A stretch of 43,816 nt of DNA, taken from Clostridia bacterium. Lineage in GTDB: Bacteria > Bacillota > Clostridia > RGIG6154. Positions 16,016 to 24,388 of the stretch are shown here, piece after piece. Every line of letters starts with the position of its first letter. Within the stretch, counting starts at the first letter, position 1. The notes under the pieces were generated by a model, which was given only the letters and a program-made list of their open reading frames with translations, was not told the DNA's origin and made no database searches. The DNA is taken from positions 1 through 43,816 of the forward strand of contig JAGAJK010000098.1 of the NCBI GenBank assembly GCA_017626145.1. The letters run 5' to 3'. The position numbers were made by a program, and so were the translations under genes.

Positions 16016-16028
16016 CGAATTAAATTCG
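16016..16028. promoter_or_regulatory. Shared 13-base palindromic operator candidate, copy 2
   Basis: CGAATTAAATTCG is identical to the site at 6716-6728 and lies 16 bases upstream of the -35 box of the isomerase/GH39 promoter. That position suits an activator. Confidence 0.6.
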
Positions 16029-16044
16029 AAATAGGTTTAATTTA

Positions 16045-16073
16045 TTGACTTTGATATATCATTATGATAAACT
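16045..16073 (+). promoter_or_regulatory. Promoter of the isomerase/GH39 operon
   Basis: TTGACT (16045-16050), 17-base spacer, TAAACT (16068-16073). The -10 is weak, consistent with a need for activation. The region closely resembles the GH3 promoter on the minus strand at 6675-6703. Confidence 0.65.
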
Positions 16074-16107
16074 ACCTACGATTATATGTTAATTAGGAGG
16101 TAATGAA

Positions 16108-16956
16108 ATGATAAATGGTTTAGCAATATGGCATTATCCGCACAGGTCACCAATTGAAAATGTGATTTTTTTTGCTGATAAAGGTTTTTCGAGTGTCAGT
16201 ATGCATGGAAATACTATGTACCGTTTGTGTGATGATAGTAATAGTGCTGCAGAGCTTGCAGCTGTTGTCAGGAAGAAAGGGATTGTTTTGACGGTGCATT
16301 ATAAATTGCCCGATACTCACAGCAAAGAAGATATCCAAGCGTTTGAAGTTGCTATAGACTGTATGGCGAAATGGCAAAAAGAATATGCTCTTTTGTCAAT
16401 TTTATCCTTTGATGTTCCGGAAAAAATAAGAGATAATATACAGCCGTACATCAGCTATGTCTTGCAATATGAGCAATTTTCTAAAGTGGCGGTTGAAGAT
16501 TTCGGTCTGACCGAGCAGGAAAAGAAACAGATAGAAGCTTTTAAAGAGGATAAAAGATTCGGTTTTCTTATTGATATCGGACATATGTATATAAGGATGC
16601 GCGGAGAAAATAAGCGGGAACTTACATTGTTTAAAAATCATCCGGAGGAGTGCCATGTAACAAGTAATCCCGGTTATAATGATTTTATGCAGGCTTTTGC
16701 AACAAAAGAGCTTCAGATTTTTGAAATTCACTTACATAACAATGACGGCGAAAATGATTTACATTACTTTTTAGATGACGGCACGCTTGATATGGAAATG
16801 ATTGCAAGGGTTTTGAGAGATATTAAATATGAAGGTGTGTTAACAATAGAAAGTGCACCAGGCTTTATGTTTGAATGCAAATATCCGGAGTCGGACGAAA
16901 GAATTCTTCAAACCTTTGAATTGTGGAAAAGATTAAGCGAGGCAACAAACATCTAA
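16108..16956 (+). CDS. Sugar phosphate isomerase/epimerase-like TIM barrel (AP-endonuclease-2 fold)
   Basis: A 282-residue xylose-isomerase-like TIM-barrel protein. Likely metal ligands are Glu130 (VEDFGL), Asp156 and His159 (DIGHMYI), His208 (EIHLHNNDG) and Glu248 (TIESAPG), the pattern of the AP_endonuc_2 domain family. Members isomerise or epimerise sugars or inositol derivatives; the substrate is not predictable. The gene is first in an operon with two GH39-like glycosidases, 43 bases upstream of the first, so it may process the sugar they release. GGAGG precedes the ATG. Confidence 0.82.
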   Translation: MINGLAIWHYPHRSPIENVIFFADKGFSSVSMHGNTMYRLCDDSNSAAELAAVVRKKGIVLTVHYKLPDTHSKEDIQAFEVAIDCMAKWQKEYALLSILSFDVPEKIRDNIQPYISYVLQYEQFSKVAVEDFGLTEQEKKQIEAFKEDKRFGFLIDIGHMYIRMRGENKRELTLFKNHPEECHVTSNPGYNDFMQAFATKELQIFEIHLHNNDGENDLHYFLDDGTLDMEMIARVLRDIKYEGVLTIESAPGFMFECKYPESDERILQTFELWKRLSEATNI

Positions 16957-16999
16957 ACTATAGAATGAGTAATATTATACTAAAAAGGAGGGTATATAA

Positions 17000-18322
17000 A
17001 TGTCTGAAAAATTAAAACCGATTCACGGTGTAGGTAACGGTCCCGGTGTCAGAAATGTAGAAAGAAGAATTAATCTTTTTAAAGAAGCAGGAATTCAGTA
17101 TTCAAGAACCCACGACCCCGTAGGCGGCTTTGGTAGCGGTGAATTTGTAAATATTCATTGTATCTTCAAAAATTTTGATGCAGATGTAAATGACCCCGCT
17201 TCCTACGATTTTCAGATGACGGATATTTATATAAAAAATATAATTGATGCGGGAACAAAGGTTTTCTATCGTCTTGGTGAAACAATAGAAAACGGAGTTG
17301 TTGCAAATCCGCAGTTAAGAAAGTATACAATTGTTCCGAAGGACTTTCAGAAGTGGGCAGAAATCTGTGAACATATCGTAATGCACTATAACGAAGGCTG
17401 GAAGGATGGTTTTCATTATAATATAGAATACTGGGAAATCTGGGGCGAACCGGATAATATTGAATTGTGGGACGGAACTGACGAAGAGTATTTTGAAATG
17501 TACCGAATAGTAGCAAATCATCTTAAAAATCGTTTCCCTGATATAAAGGTAGGTGGCTACGGTTGTTCCGGTCTTTATGCGGCATTAAACCCCAATAACA
17601 ATAACGAATGGTTCAGAGCGTTGGTGCCGTATTTTAAAAATTTCATCAAATATGTAACATCAAACGAAACAAAAGCTCCTCTTGACTTTTTTTCGTGGCA
17701 TTGTTACACTAACAGTCTTGTGGAATTCGAGTATTGTATGAAATTTGCAAGAAGCTACCTTGATTCACAAGGTCTTACCCAAACAGAAAGTATTTTGGAA
17801 GAGTGGAACATTGGCGGCGAATGTGTTAACGGAGTATGGGAAAACTCGATTTTCAGAAAAGGGACAAAAGCTGCAGCTTTTGTTGGCTGTGTGTTTGCTC
17901 TTATGAACAAAAACGGCGTAGATAAAGCCAACTACTATGATGCAGAAGCAACAAGAGTAAACTGGTGCGGTTTGTTCGATGTGTATACAGGAAATCCGTG
18001 TAAACCATATTTTGTTTTTAAAGCCTATAATGAGCTTTACAAAATGGGCGAAATGTTTGATTTCGGCATTGAAGACGATGGTTCTCTTTATTCAATCGGT
18101 GCTGTATCAAACGATGAAAAGGCATTGATGATTTCAAATTATAAAGGTGTTAAGTATAGGGTAAATATTCCTGCAGAAAAAATTTCAGGTTGTAAGATGG
18201 CGGAAATTTATACTATTGATGAAAACTATGATTTGGAACTTACGGAAAAAATAACTCTTGGAAATAACGGTGCTGAATTAACCATTAATACCAATTCTGT
18301 TATTTTGGTAAAATTCAGATAA
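17000..18322 (+). CDS. GH39-like glycoside hydrolase, copy 1 (Asn of NEP motif replaced by Gly)
   Basis: A 440-residue cytoplasmic clan GH-A enzyme resembling GH39 beta-xylosidases/alpha-iduronidases: TIM barrel followed by a small beta domain (about 360-440). The acid/base motif, normally Asn-Glu-Pro, reads YWEIWGEPDN, so Glu150 is kept but residue 149 is Gly (codon GGC, 17444-17446). The nucleophile candidate is Glu268 (ILEEWNIGG). The adjacent copy has the canonical Asn. Because that Asn normally contacts the sugar 2-hydroxyl, copy 1 may have altered substrate preference or low activity. Ribosome site GGAGG. The paralogue follows 22 bases downstream. Confidence 0.85.
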   Translation: MSEKLKPIHGVGNGPGVRNVERRINLFKEAGIQYSRTHDPVGGFGSGEFVNIHCIFKNFDADVNDPASYDFQMTDIYIKNIIDAGTKVFYRLGETIENGVVANPQLRKYTIVPKDFQKWAEICEHIVMHYNEGWKDGFHYNIEYWEIWGEPDNIELWDGTDEEYFEMYRIVANHLKNRFPDIKVGGYGCSGLYAALNPNNNNEWFRALVPYFKNFIKYVTSNETKAPLDFFSWHCYTNSLVEFEYCMKFARSYLDSQGLTQTESILEEWNIGGECVNGVWENSIFRKGTKAAAFVGCVFALMNKNGVDKANYYDAEATRVNWCGLFDVYTGNPCKPYFVFKAYNELYKMGEMFDFGIEDDGSLYSIGAVSNDEKALMISNYKGVKYRVNIPAEKISGCKMAEIYTIDENYDLELTEKITLGNNGAELTINTNSVILVKFR

Positions 18323-18344
18323 TTTATATAATGAGGTGATTTTA

Positions 18345-19667
18345 ATGAAAAAAATGCTTAATCCTGTTCACGGCGTAGGTAATGGTCCGGGAGTAAGAAA
18401 TGTTGAAAGAAGAATTAATCTTTTTAAAGAAGCAGGAATACAGTATTCAAGAACTCATGACCCCGTAGGCGGCTTTGGTAGCGGTGAATTTGTAAATATT
18501 CACTGTATCTTCAAAAATTTTGATGCCGATGTAAATGACCCCGCTTCCTACGATTTTCAGATGACAGATATTTATATAAAAAATATAATTGATGCAGGAA
18601 CCAAGGTTATATACAGACTTGGTGAAACAATAGAAAACGGAGTTGTAGCTCATCCTGAACTTAGAAAATACTGTAAGGTTCCGGCAGATTTTCAGAAATG
18701 GGCAGAAATCTGTGAACATATCGTAATGCATTATAACGAAGGCTGGAATAACGGCTTCCATTACAATATAGAATACTGGGAAATATGGAACGAACCCGAT
18801 AATATAGAAATGTGGGACGGAACAGATGAGGAATTTTATGAAATGTACCGTATTACCGCAAATCATCTTAAAAACCGTTTCCCGAACATAAAAATAGGCG
18901 GATACGGCTGTTCGGGTCTTTATGCGGCACTTAATCCTGATAACAATAATGAATGGTTTAAAGCTTTGGTTCCTTACTTTGAAAACTTTGTTAAATACAT
19001 AACTGCACCCGAAACAAAAGCTCCTTTTGATTTCTTCTCATGGCATTGCTATACAAGATATCTTGAAGAATTTGAACATTGTATGAAGTTTGCAAGAAGC
19101 TACCTTGATTCTCACGGACTTTCTGAAACGGAAAGTATTTTAACGGAATGGAATGTTGGCGGTGAATGTATAGACGGAGTATGGGAAAGCTCAATTTTCA
19201 GAAAAGGACCTAAAGCGGCGTCATTTGTTGCAGGCGTTTTCTCACTTATGAATCAGTATGATGTAGATAAGAGTAATTATTACGATGCTGAAGCAACAAG
19301 AGTAAGCTGGTGCGGACTTTTTGATGTGTATACAGGCAATCCCTGTAAGCCTTATTTTGTATTTAAAGCATATAACGAGCTTTACAATATGGAAAATAAA
19401 TTTGATTTTGAAATTGAGGACAGAGGTGCTCTTTATTCAATCGGTGCCGAAAAAGATGGTGAAAAAGCATTGATGCTCTCAAATTATAAGGGGGTTAATT
19501 ACAGAGTTAATATTCCTGTAGAAAAAATTGAAGGCTGCAAAATGGCTGAAATTTATGCAATTGACGAAAATCACGACCTTGAGCTTACAGAAAAAGTTAT
19601 TTTAGGTAAAACCGGTCTTGAGGTAAGTGTTAATACAAATACGGTTATTTATATTAAATTCAGATAA
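18345..19667 (+). CDS. GH39-like glycoside hydrolase, copy 2
   Basis: A 440-residue paralogue of the preceding gene, about four-fifths identical by hand alignment and colinear without gaps; residues 9-87 are identical. It has the canonical YWEIWNEPDN (Asn149, acid/base Glu150) and ILTEWNVGG (nucleophile candidate Glu268), and no signal peptide. A GTG at 18336 extends the frame by three codons, but GAGGTGA at 18333-18339 is the ribosome site for the ATG at 18345. A beta-xylosidase-like role in the cytoplasm is likely, but GH39 also includes iduronidases and other specificities. Confidence 0.87.
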   Translation: MKKMLNPVHGVGNGPGVRNVERRINLFKEAGIQYSRTHDPVGGFGSGEFVNIHCIFKNFDADVNDPASYDFQMTDIYIKNIIDAGTKVIYRLGETIENGVVAHPELRKYCKVPADFQKWAEICEHIVMHYNEGWNNGFHYNIEYWEIWNEPDNIEMWDGTDEEFYEMYRITANHLKNRFPNIKIGGYGCSGLYAALNPDNNNEWFKALVPYFENFVKYITAPETKAPFDFFSWHCYTRYLEEFEHCMKFARSYLDSHGLSETESILTEWNVGGECIDGVWESSIFRKGPKAASFVAGVFSLMNQYDVDKSNYYDAEATRVSWCGLFDVYTGNPCKPYFVFKAYNELYNMENKFDFEIEDRGALYSIGAEKDGEKALMLSNYKGVNYRVNIPVEKIEGCKMAEIYAIDENHDLELTEKVILGKTGLEVSVNTNTVIYIKFR

Positions 19668-19735
19668 ATTATTAATCATATTCGGTTTTCACAAAAAAAT
19701 CATACATAAAACATCATAAAATTTGCGTAAGGTAC

Positions 19736-19764
19736 TTGACATAAATCAAAATATGTTATAAAAT
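19736..19764 (+). promoter_or_regulatory. rpsU promoter
   Basis: TTGACA (19736-19741), 17-base spacer, TAAAAT (19759-19764). The 15 bases AATATGTTATAAAAT at 19750-19764 recur at the same offset in the promoter at 37547-37575. The leader of about 60 bases contains a weak hairpin (GCATCT/AGATGT). Confidence 0.82.
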
Positions 19765-19827
19765 AGTTCATGTAGTTTTGATGCATCTGTAATTTTAGAT
19801 GTATACCAGCGGAGGGAGGGAAATCGA

Positions 19828-20004
19828 ATGTCAGAAATTAAAGTCAAGGAAAATGAAACCTTGGATAGTGCTCTTCGCCGATTTAAACGTCAGTGTGCTA
19901 AAGCGGGTGTTTTATCAGAAATCAGAAAGAGAGAACATTACGAGAAGCCTAGCGTAAGAAGAAAGAAAAAATCCGAAGCAGCCAGAAAAAGAAAATTCAA
20001 ATAA
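19828..20004 (+). CDS. rpsU: Small ribosomal subunit protein S21
   Basis: A 58-residue, highly basic protein: [20 protein letters not shown], then [21 protein letters not shown] and an Arg/Lys-rich tail ending KRKFK. This is the full S21 family pattern and length. S21 sits on the 30S subunit near the anti-Shine-Dalgarno helix. The ATG is preceded by a very strong ribosome site (GGAGGGAGGG). It has its own promoter and ends before a TTCG-loop terminator. Confidence 0.97.
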   Translation: MSEIKVKENETLDSALRRFKRQCAKAGVLSEIRKREHYEKPSVRRKKKSEAARKRKFK

Positions 20005-20021
20005 TTATTATTGAAACTCAG

Positions 20022-20052
20022 CATAGAGCCTTCGGGCTCTATGTTTTGTTTT
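20022..20052 (+). terminator. Intrinsic terminator after rpsU
   Basis: A 9-bp stem (CATAGAGCC/GGCTCTATG) capped by a stable TTCG tetraloop is followed by TTTTGTTTT. The GGAGG ribosome site of the next gene begins directly after the T-run. Confidence 0.92.
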
Positions 20053-20061
20053 GGAGGTTTT

Positions 20062-20958
20062 ATGAACAGTAAAGTAAAAGAATATGCAAGCGCACTGCTT
20101 CTTCTTTTGGCGGCATTAATATGGGGGTCATCCTTTGTAGCTCAGGAAATAGGAGCAAAATTTTTGCCTACCTATACCTTTAACGGAATGAGAATGTTAC
20201 TTGGTTCGGTAATTTTACTTCCTGTTATTTTTATCAAAGACAAAGTATCTAAACCCGAAAATGTAAAAAAGTGGAACAAAGAAACCTTAATTGCAGGAGT
20301 CTGCTGCGGAGCGGCACTATTTTTAGCTTCCTCCTGTCAGCAAATGGGAATTTCAATGGGAACAAGTGCTGGTAAATCAGGATTTATTACCGCTCTTTAC
20401 ATAGTTGCAATACCTGTAATAGGTCTTTTTCTGAAAAGAAAAGCAGGCTTTAATGTATGGCTGTCCGTTCTGATTGCTTGTGTTGGTTTGTATCTTATCT
20501 GTGTGTCTGAAGGCTTTAGCATAGCCTTCGGTGACCTCGTAACAGTTTTATGTGCATTTTTCTTCGCGATACAGATTTTGATTATTGATCACTATGTACA
20601 AAGGGTAGACGGTGTTAAGCTTTCAAGTCTGCAGTTTTTGATGGTAGCAATTCTTTCTCTGCCTTTTGCACTTTTTGAAGACGTTACCTTTGATGCAGTC
20701 AAAAGCGGTATGTATTCAATAATGTATATGGGGATAATGTCCTGTGGTGTGGCATATACTCTTCAGATTATAACACAAAAAAATCTGAAGCCGGAAATGG
20801 CATCACTTTTAATGAGCTTTGAATCGGTTTTTGCAGGTCTTACCGGTTGGCTTGTACTTGGCAACAATTTTACTGCTATGCAGATTACAGGTTGCGTATG
20901 TATGTTTGCAGCGGTGCTCATTTCACAGTTTCTGAATGCACCTGAAAAGAAAATATAA
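20062..20958 (+). CDS. EamA/DMT-superfamily transporter
   Basis: A 298-residue membrane protein with ten predicted helices in two EamA repeats. The signature LAALIWGSSFVAQEIGAKFL opens the first and FAIQILIIDHYVQRVDG lies at the junction. Members export amino acids, purines or other metabolites. The start is the ATG at 20062 with GGAGG at 20053-20057; an upstream TTG at 20011 would run through the terminator and is rejected. No separate promoter is visible between the rpsU terminator and this gene, so expression may depend on read-through. Confidence 0.9.
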   Translation: MNSKVKEYASALLLLLAALIWGSSFVAQEIGAKFLPTYTFNGMRMLLGSVILLPVIFIKDKVSKPENVKKWNKETLIAGVCCGAALFLASSCQQMGISMGTSAGKSGFITALYIVAIPVIGLFLKRKAGFNVWLSVLIACVGLYLICVSEGFSIAFGDLVTVLCAFFFAIQILIIDHYVQRVDGVKLSSLQFLMVAILSLPFALFEDVTFDAVKSGMYSIMYMGIMSCGVAYTLQIITQKNLKPEMASLLMSFESVFAGLTGWLVLGNNFTAMQITGCVCMFAAVLISQFLNAPEKKI

Positions 20959-20963
20959 ATTTT

Positions 20964-20996
20964 AAAACTGAGACACGGTTTGGAGTCTCAGTTTTT
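20964..20996. terminator. Bidirectional terminator between EamA and the 20988 gene
   Basis: An 11-bp stem (AAAACTGAGAC, 20964-20974, pairing with 20985-20995) has a ten-base loop and T or A runs on each side. The stop codon of the minus-strand gene lies inside the 3' arm. Confidence 0.87.
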
Positions 20997-21692
20997 TAAA
21001 TGCGAATAAACAGCGTTCATAGCTTCCCAGTTGCCGTCTGCGGCGAGCACGGGATTTTTCCAGCTAATTCCTCCGAAATCGTTTTCCTTGATAATATTGT
21101 GAAATTCAGAAATACTGTCATTATCCTCATACCACATAATATGTACTTCATCATTTTCATCGCAGTAGGTATAATAGTTATGCATTGTATTTTTATCAAA
21201 GAACATTTTTGAACCGTTAACATACTGTTTTAATTTTGCCTGACTCAGTGAAAAATAATTAAATGATTGTCTGTTTATATTACAATCCTTGCACAGTGCT
21301 GAAATTTCAAACAGAATCTTTGATTTGTCCCCTTTGTAGCTGTGGCAGAATTCTTCAAGCTCCTCAATCCTCATATCAGGATAATTATCTTTGTAATACT
21401 TTCTTTTTCCTTCGAAACGTAAAATAACATATTGACAGAAGTTAGTATAAAAATCTGCCACTTCAGGGAATGGTGGTAATATAATAACCGCATTATATTC
21501 AATTTTAGCAAGTGAATTAACGTTACTTTTGAATCTGTCAAAGGTTGTGAAGAGATTGACAGGGTAAAGCGATGTATATTTATCTGCATTGATTTTTGGT
21601 GCACCTTCAACTGAAAAACAGGTAAGATTTTTGGAAAATCTCTGTGTAAGTGATATTTGTTCCGGAGAAAAAATTGCGTGAATACAATGCAT
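20988..21692 (-). CDS. Unrecognised 234-residue protein with a GH18-like tail
   Basis: A soluble protein of 234 residues with no signal peptide or membrane segment. The last 50 residues, HIMWYEDNDSISEFHNIIKE followed by NDFGGISW, resemble the closing strands of GH18-type TIM barrels (a Tyr-Glu-Asp-x-x-Ser segment, then GG-[IV]-x-W). No catalytic DxxDxDxE motif is visible upstream, so this may be a degenerate or unrelated protein. The N-terminal half is rich in aromatic and Asn residues. It stands alone, convergent with EamA and divergent from aroE. Confidence 0.65.
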   Translation of the reverse strand: MHCIHAIFSPEQISLTQRFSKNLTCFSVEGAPKINADKYTSLYPVNLFTTFDRFKSNVNSLAKIEYNAVIILPPFPEVADFYTNFCQYVILRFEGKRKYYKDNYPDMRIEELEEFCHSYKGDKSKILFEISALCKDCNINRQSFNYFSLSQAKLKQYVNGSKMFFDKNTMHNYYTYCDENDEVHIMWYEDNDSISEFHNIIKENDFGGISWKNPVLAADGNWEAMNAVYSHLKN

Positions 21693-21719
21693 AAAATATA
21701 CCGCCTTTAAGTGTTTTGC

Positions 21720-21748
21720 TTGTAATAATTATATTTTTGTGGTATAAT
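21720..21748 (+). promoter_or_regulatory. aroE operon promoter
   Basis: TTGTAA (21720-21725), 17-base spacer, TATAAT (21743-21748) with a TGG extended -10. Confidence 0.78.
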
Positions 21749-21778
21749 TATTATGATACAAATTTAAGGAGCAGAATA

Positions 21779-22597
21779 ATGAGTGATATATACCTGGTAG
21801 CCGGTCATCCTATAGGACATTCTCTTTCACCGTTGATACATACAATGCTGTTTGAGTACTATAATCTTGACTGCAGATATGAAAAGATAGATATAGCACC
21901 TGAAGAGTTTGAAGAAAAAAGCAAAGAGCTTTTCAGTGTGGGCGTAAAAGGGATGAATGTGACTATTCCGGATAAAATTGCAGCTCTTGAAAGCGTTGAT
22001 TGTGTTGACCCTTATGCCCTTAGTGTAAGGGCGGTAAATACTGTCCGTTTTGACGGAAGCAGAACCTACGGTTACAATACCGACGGTATTGGATTTATAA
22101 AAGCTCTCGGAAAAAGCGGTATAAGTGTAAAGGGCAAGAATATGCTCATTTTAGGTGCAGGAGGTGCCGTTAACTCTGTAGCTAAAAAAAGCCTTATGGA
22201 GGGTGCTTCTAAAATTACAATACTTGCAAGAGACATACAGAAAGCACAAGCTCTTGCTGAAAGAATAGGCGTAGAATACGGCAGTTTGTCTGACTATGAA
22301 CAGTACGATTATGATATTTTAGTAAATGCAACTCCTGTAGGGATGCATCCAAACCCTGGGGTAAGTGTGGTTGATACTGTAAAACCTGATACGTTTGTAT
22401 ACGATTTAATTTACAACCCCGAAACAACGAGGCTTATGGAGATTGCCCGTTTAAGCGGTGCAAAAGCAGAGAACGGTCTTTGGATGCTTATTTATCAGGC
22501 GTTTGAATCATTTCGTATATGGCACGGAATTGAACCGGATGAAATAATCGCTCAGAAAATTTACACAAAAGCAGGAGATACGTTAAATGGAGAATAA
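21779..22597 (+). CDS. aroE: Shikimate dehydrogenase
   Basis: A 272-residue NADPH-dependent enzyme that reduces 3-dehydroshikimate to shikimate. It begins MSDIYLVAGHPIGHSLSPLI with substrate Ser15 and Ser17. The catalytic Lys66 (NVTIPDK), Asn87 and Asp102 (YNTDG) are present, and the cofactor loop is LGAGGAVNS near 126-134. The frame is open upstream to 21716, but the ATG at 21779, after AAGGAG, is the family start. The gene overlaps aroK by 11 bases. Confidence 0.95.
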   Translation: MSDIYLVAGHPIGHSLSPLIHTMLFEYYNLDCRYEKIDIAPEEFEEKSKELFSVGVKGMNVTIPDKIAALESVDCVDPYALSVRAVNTVRFDGSRTYGYNTDGIGFIKALGKSGISVKGKNMLILGAGGAVNSVAKKSLMEGASKITILARDIQKAQALAERIGVEYGSLSDYEQYDYDILVNATPVGMHPNPGVSVVDTVKPDTFVYDLIYNPETTRLMEIARLSGAKAENGLWMLIYQAFESFRIWHGIEPDEIIAQKIYTKAGDTLNGE

Positions 22598-23102
22598 AAG
22601 TATTGTTTTAACAGGGTTTATGGCTGTAGGTAAAAGCTCTGTGGGCAGACATCTTGCAAGATTAAAAAAATATAAATTTGTTGATACAGATGCTATGATA
22701 GTTAAACAGTACGGTATGACTATAGATGAAATTTTTTCAAAATACGGTGAGCCTGAATTTCGTAAAGCGGAATTCGAGCTGGCAGAAAAAATATGTAAAA
22801 AAGAAAAATGTATTATTTCTACCGGCGGCGGAATGGTAACAAATGAAAAAATCATAAAAATGTTTCTTGATAACTGTTTTGTTGTTAATTTAACTGCAGA
22901 TGTAACTAAAATCATTAAAAATGCAGCAAAAACCGACAAAAGACCTCTTCTTAGAGGAAAGACGCCTGAGCAGGTAAAGGAGCTTATGGACAACAGAGAA
23001 AAATATTACCTTAATAATCATTTCAGGGTAGACACAACAAAGCTGCAGATTAAACAGACCGCGCAACTCATTGCGGATGAATATGATAAAGAGGTGGGTT
23101 AA
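22587..23102 (+). CDS. aroK: Shikimate kinase
   Basis: A 171-residue P-loop kinase that phosphorylates shikimate at O3. Walker A is GFMAVGKSS (Lys16). The substrate-binding residues are Asp33/Asp35 (VDTD), Arg59 (EFRK) and Gly80-82, and lid Arg119 lies in KRPLL. It starts inside the end of aroE, and its TAA is followed immediately by the ATG of the next gene, so translation is tightly coupled. Confidence 0.95.
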   Translation: MENKSIVLTGFMAVGKSSVGRHLARLKKYKFVDTDAMIVKQYGMTIDEIFSKYGEPEFRKAEFELAEKICKKEKCIISTGGGMVTNEKIIKMFLDNCFVVNLTADVTKIIKNAAKTDKRPLLRGKTPEQVKELMDNREKYYLNNHFRVDTTKLQIKQTAQLIADEYDKEVG

Positions 23103-23957
23103 ATGGTAAGATTCGGGCCGGCAGGAAATCCCGATGCTTTTTATGAGGATGGTGGAAAATCAAGCACTCAAATGCCCTCGTGGGTTAATTCGATTGGCTT
23201 GAATGCGTACGAGTATCAGTGCAGTAAGGGCGTTAAAATTACTCAGCCTACTGCCGAGAAAATAGGGGATGAAGCAAAGAAAAACGGAGTTTTACTTAGT
23301 GTTCATTCTCCGTACTTTATAAGTCTTTCTTCGGTTGAGGAAGAAAAGAGAATTAAAAGTGTTGATTATATTATGCAAACTCTTAATGCGGCTAAAATGA
23401 TGGGAGCGGAAAGAATAGTTGTTCATTCAGGCTCCTGTGCAAAAATTTCAAGAGAAGAAGCAGTTGTACTTGCTAAAGAAACACTCAAAATGGCAGAAAA
23501 AGCTTCAATTGAAGCAGGCTTTGAATATATAAAAATCTGCCCCGAAACAATGGGTAAAATCAACCAGCTTGGAACCGTTGACGAGGTAATTGAATTGTGT
23601 TCGCTTTCTGAAATGTTTGTGCCTTGTATTGATTTCGGACATGTAAATGCCCGTGAAATGGGAAGTCTTAACACATATGAAGATTTTAAGGCAATTGTTG
23701 ATAAAATTGAAAATAAATTAGGTACAGAAAGAGGAAAGCATTTTCACGTTCATTTTACAAGAATTGAATTTACATCAGGTGGGGAGAAGAAACACATTCC
23801 TTATGACGATACGTCCTTCGGCCCTGCTTTTGAACCCTTTGCACAGCTTATGGCAGATAAGAATTTAGAGCCTGTTATAATCTGTGAATCTCCCGGAATG
23901 CAGGGAAAAGACGCGTTAACCTATAAAAGAATATACGAGGAGTGTTTAAATAAATGA
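23103..23957 (+). CDS. Endonuclease IV-like TIM-barrel protein
   Basis: A 284-residue protein of the Nfo/AP-endonuclease-2 fold. Metal-site candidates follow the endonuclease IV pattern: His68 (SVHSPYF), His108 (VVHSG), Glu148 (CPETMGK), Asp177 and His180 (DFGHVNA), His215/His217 (FHVHFT) and Glu262 (CESPG). True endonuclease IV cuts abasic DNA; this divergent group could be a DNA-repair enzyme or an isomerase. It lies inside the shikimate operon, zero bases after aroK and overlapping aroQ by four, so it is certainly cotranscribed, although a pathway role is not obvious. Confidence 0.82.
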   Translation: MVRFGPAGNPDAFYEDGGKSSTQMPSWVNSIGLNAYEYQCSKGVKITQPTAEKIGDEAKKNGVLLSVHSPYFISLSSVEEEKRIKSVDYIMQTLNAAKMMGAERIVVHSGSCAKISREEAVVLAKETLKMAEKASIEAGFEYIKICPETMGKINQLGTVDEVIELCSLSEMFVPCIDFGHVNAREMGSLNTYEDFKAIVDKIENKLGTERGKHFHVHFTRIEFTSGGEKKHIPYDDTSFGPAFEPFAQLMADKNLEPVIICESPGMQGKDALTYKRIYEECLNK

Positions 23958-24388
23958 AAATAATAGTAATTAACGGACCTAACCTTAATATGACAGGAAT
24001 AAGAGAACAGTCGGTTTACGGCACCTGTACGTTAGCTGATATAAATAAAAAGATTGCAGATAAATGTGAAAAAGACGGTATAGAGTGTGACTTCTTTCAG
24101 TCCAACTGCGAAGGTGCTTTAATAGATAGAATTCATTCCTGCCATAAAAATTATGACGGTGCAATTTTAAATGCAGGAGCATATACGCATTATTCTTATG
24201 CTATACACGACGCAATTCATTCTGTTGATACTCCTTTTATCGAGGTTCATATGTCAAATGTTCACGCAAGAGAAGAGTTTCGTCATAAATCGGTTATTTC
24301 TCCCGTGTGTAAGGGCGTGATTGCAGGCTTCGGACATAACAGCTATTTATTGGCAGTTGAAGCGTTGAAAGGAATTATTGAAAAATAA
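23954..24388 (+). CDS. aroQ: 3-dehydroquinate dehydratase, type II
   Basis: A 144-residue type II dehydroquinase that forms 3-dehydroshikimate. The catalytic set is complete: Arg17, Tyr22 (VYGTCTL), Asn73 (NAGAYTHYS), His79, His99 (EVHMSN) and Arg110 (EEFRHKS). The flexible lid loop is 15-22. It overlaps both neighbours (ATGA with the endonuclease-like gene, one base with pepP). Confidence 0.95.
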   Translation: MKIIVINGPNLNMTGIREQSVYGTCTLADINKKIADKCEKDGIECDFFQSNCEGALIDRIHSCHKNYDGAILNAGAYTHYSYAIHDAIHSVDTPFIEVHMSNVHAREEFRHKSVISPVCKGVIAGFGHNSYLLAVEALKGIIEK

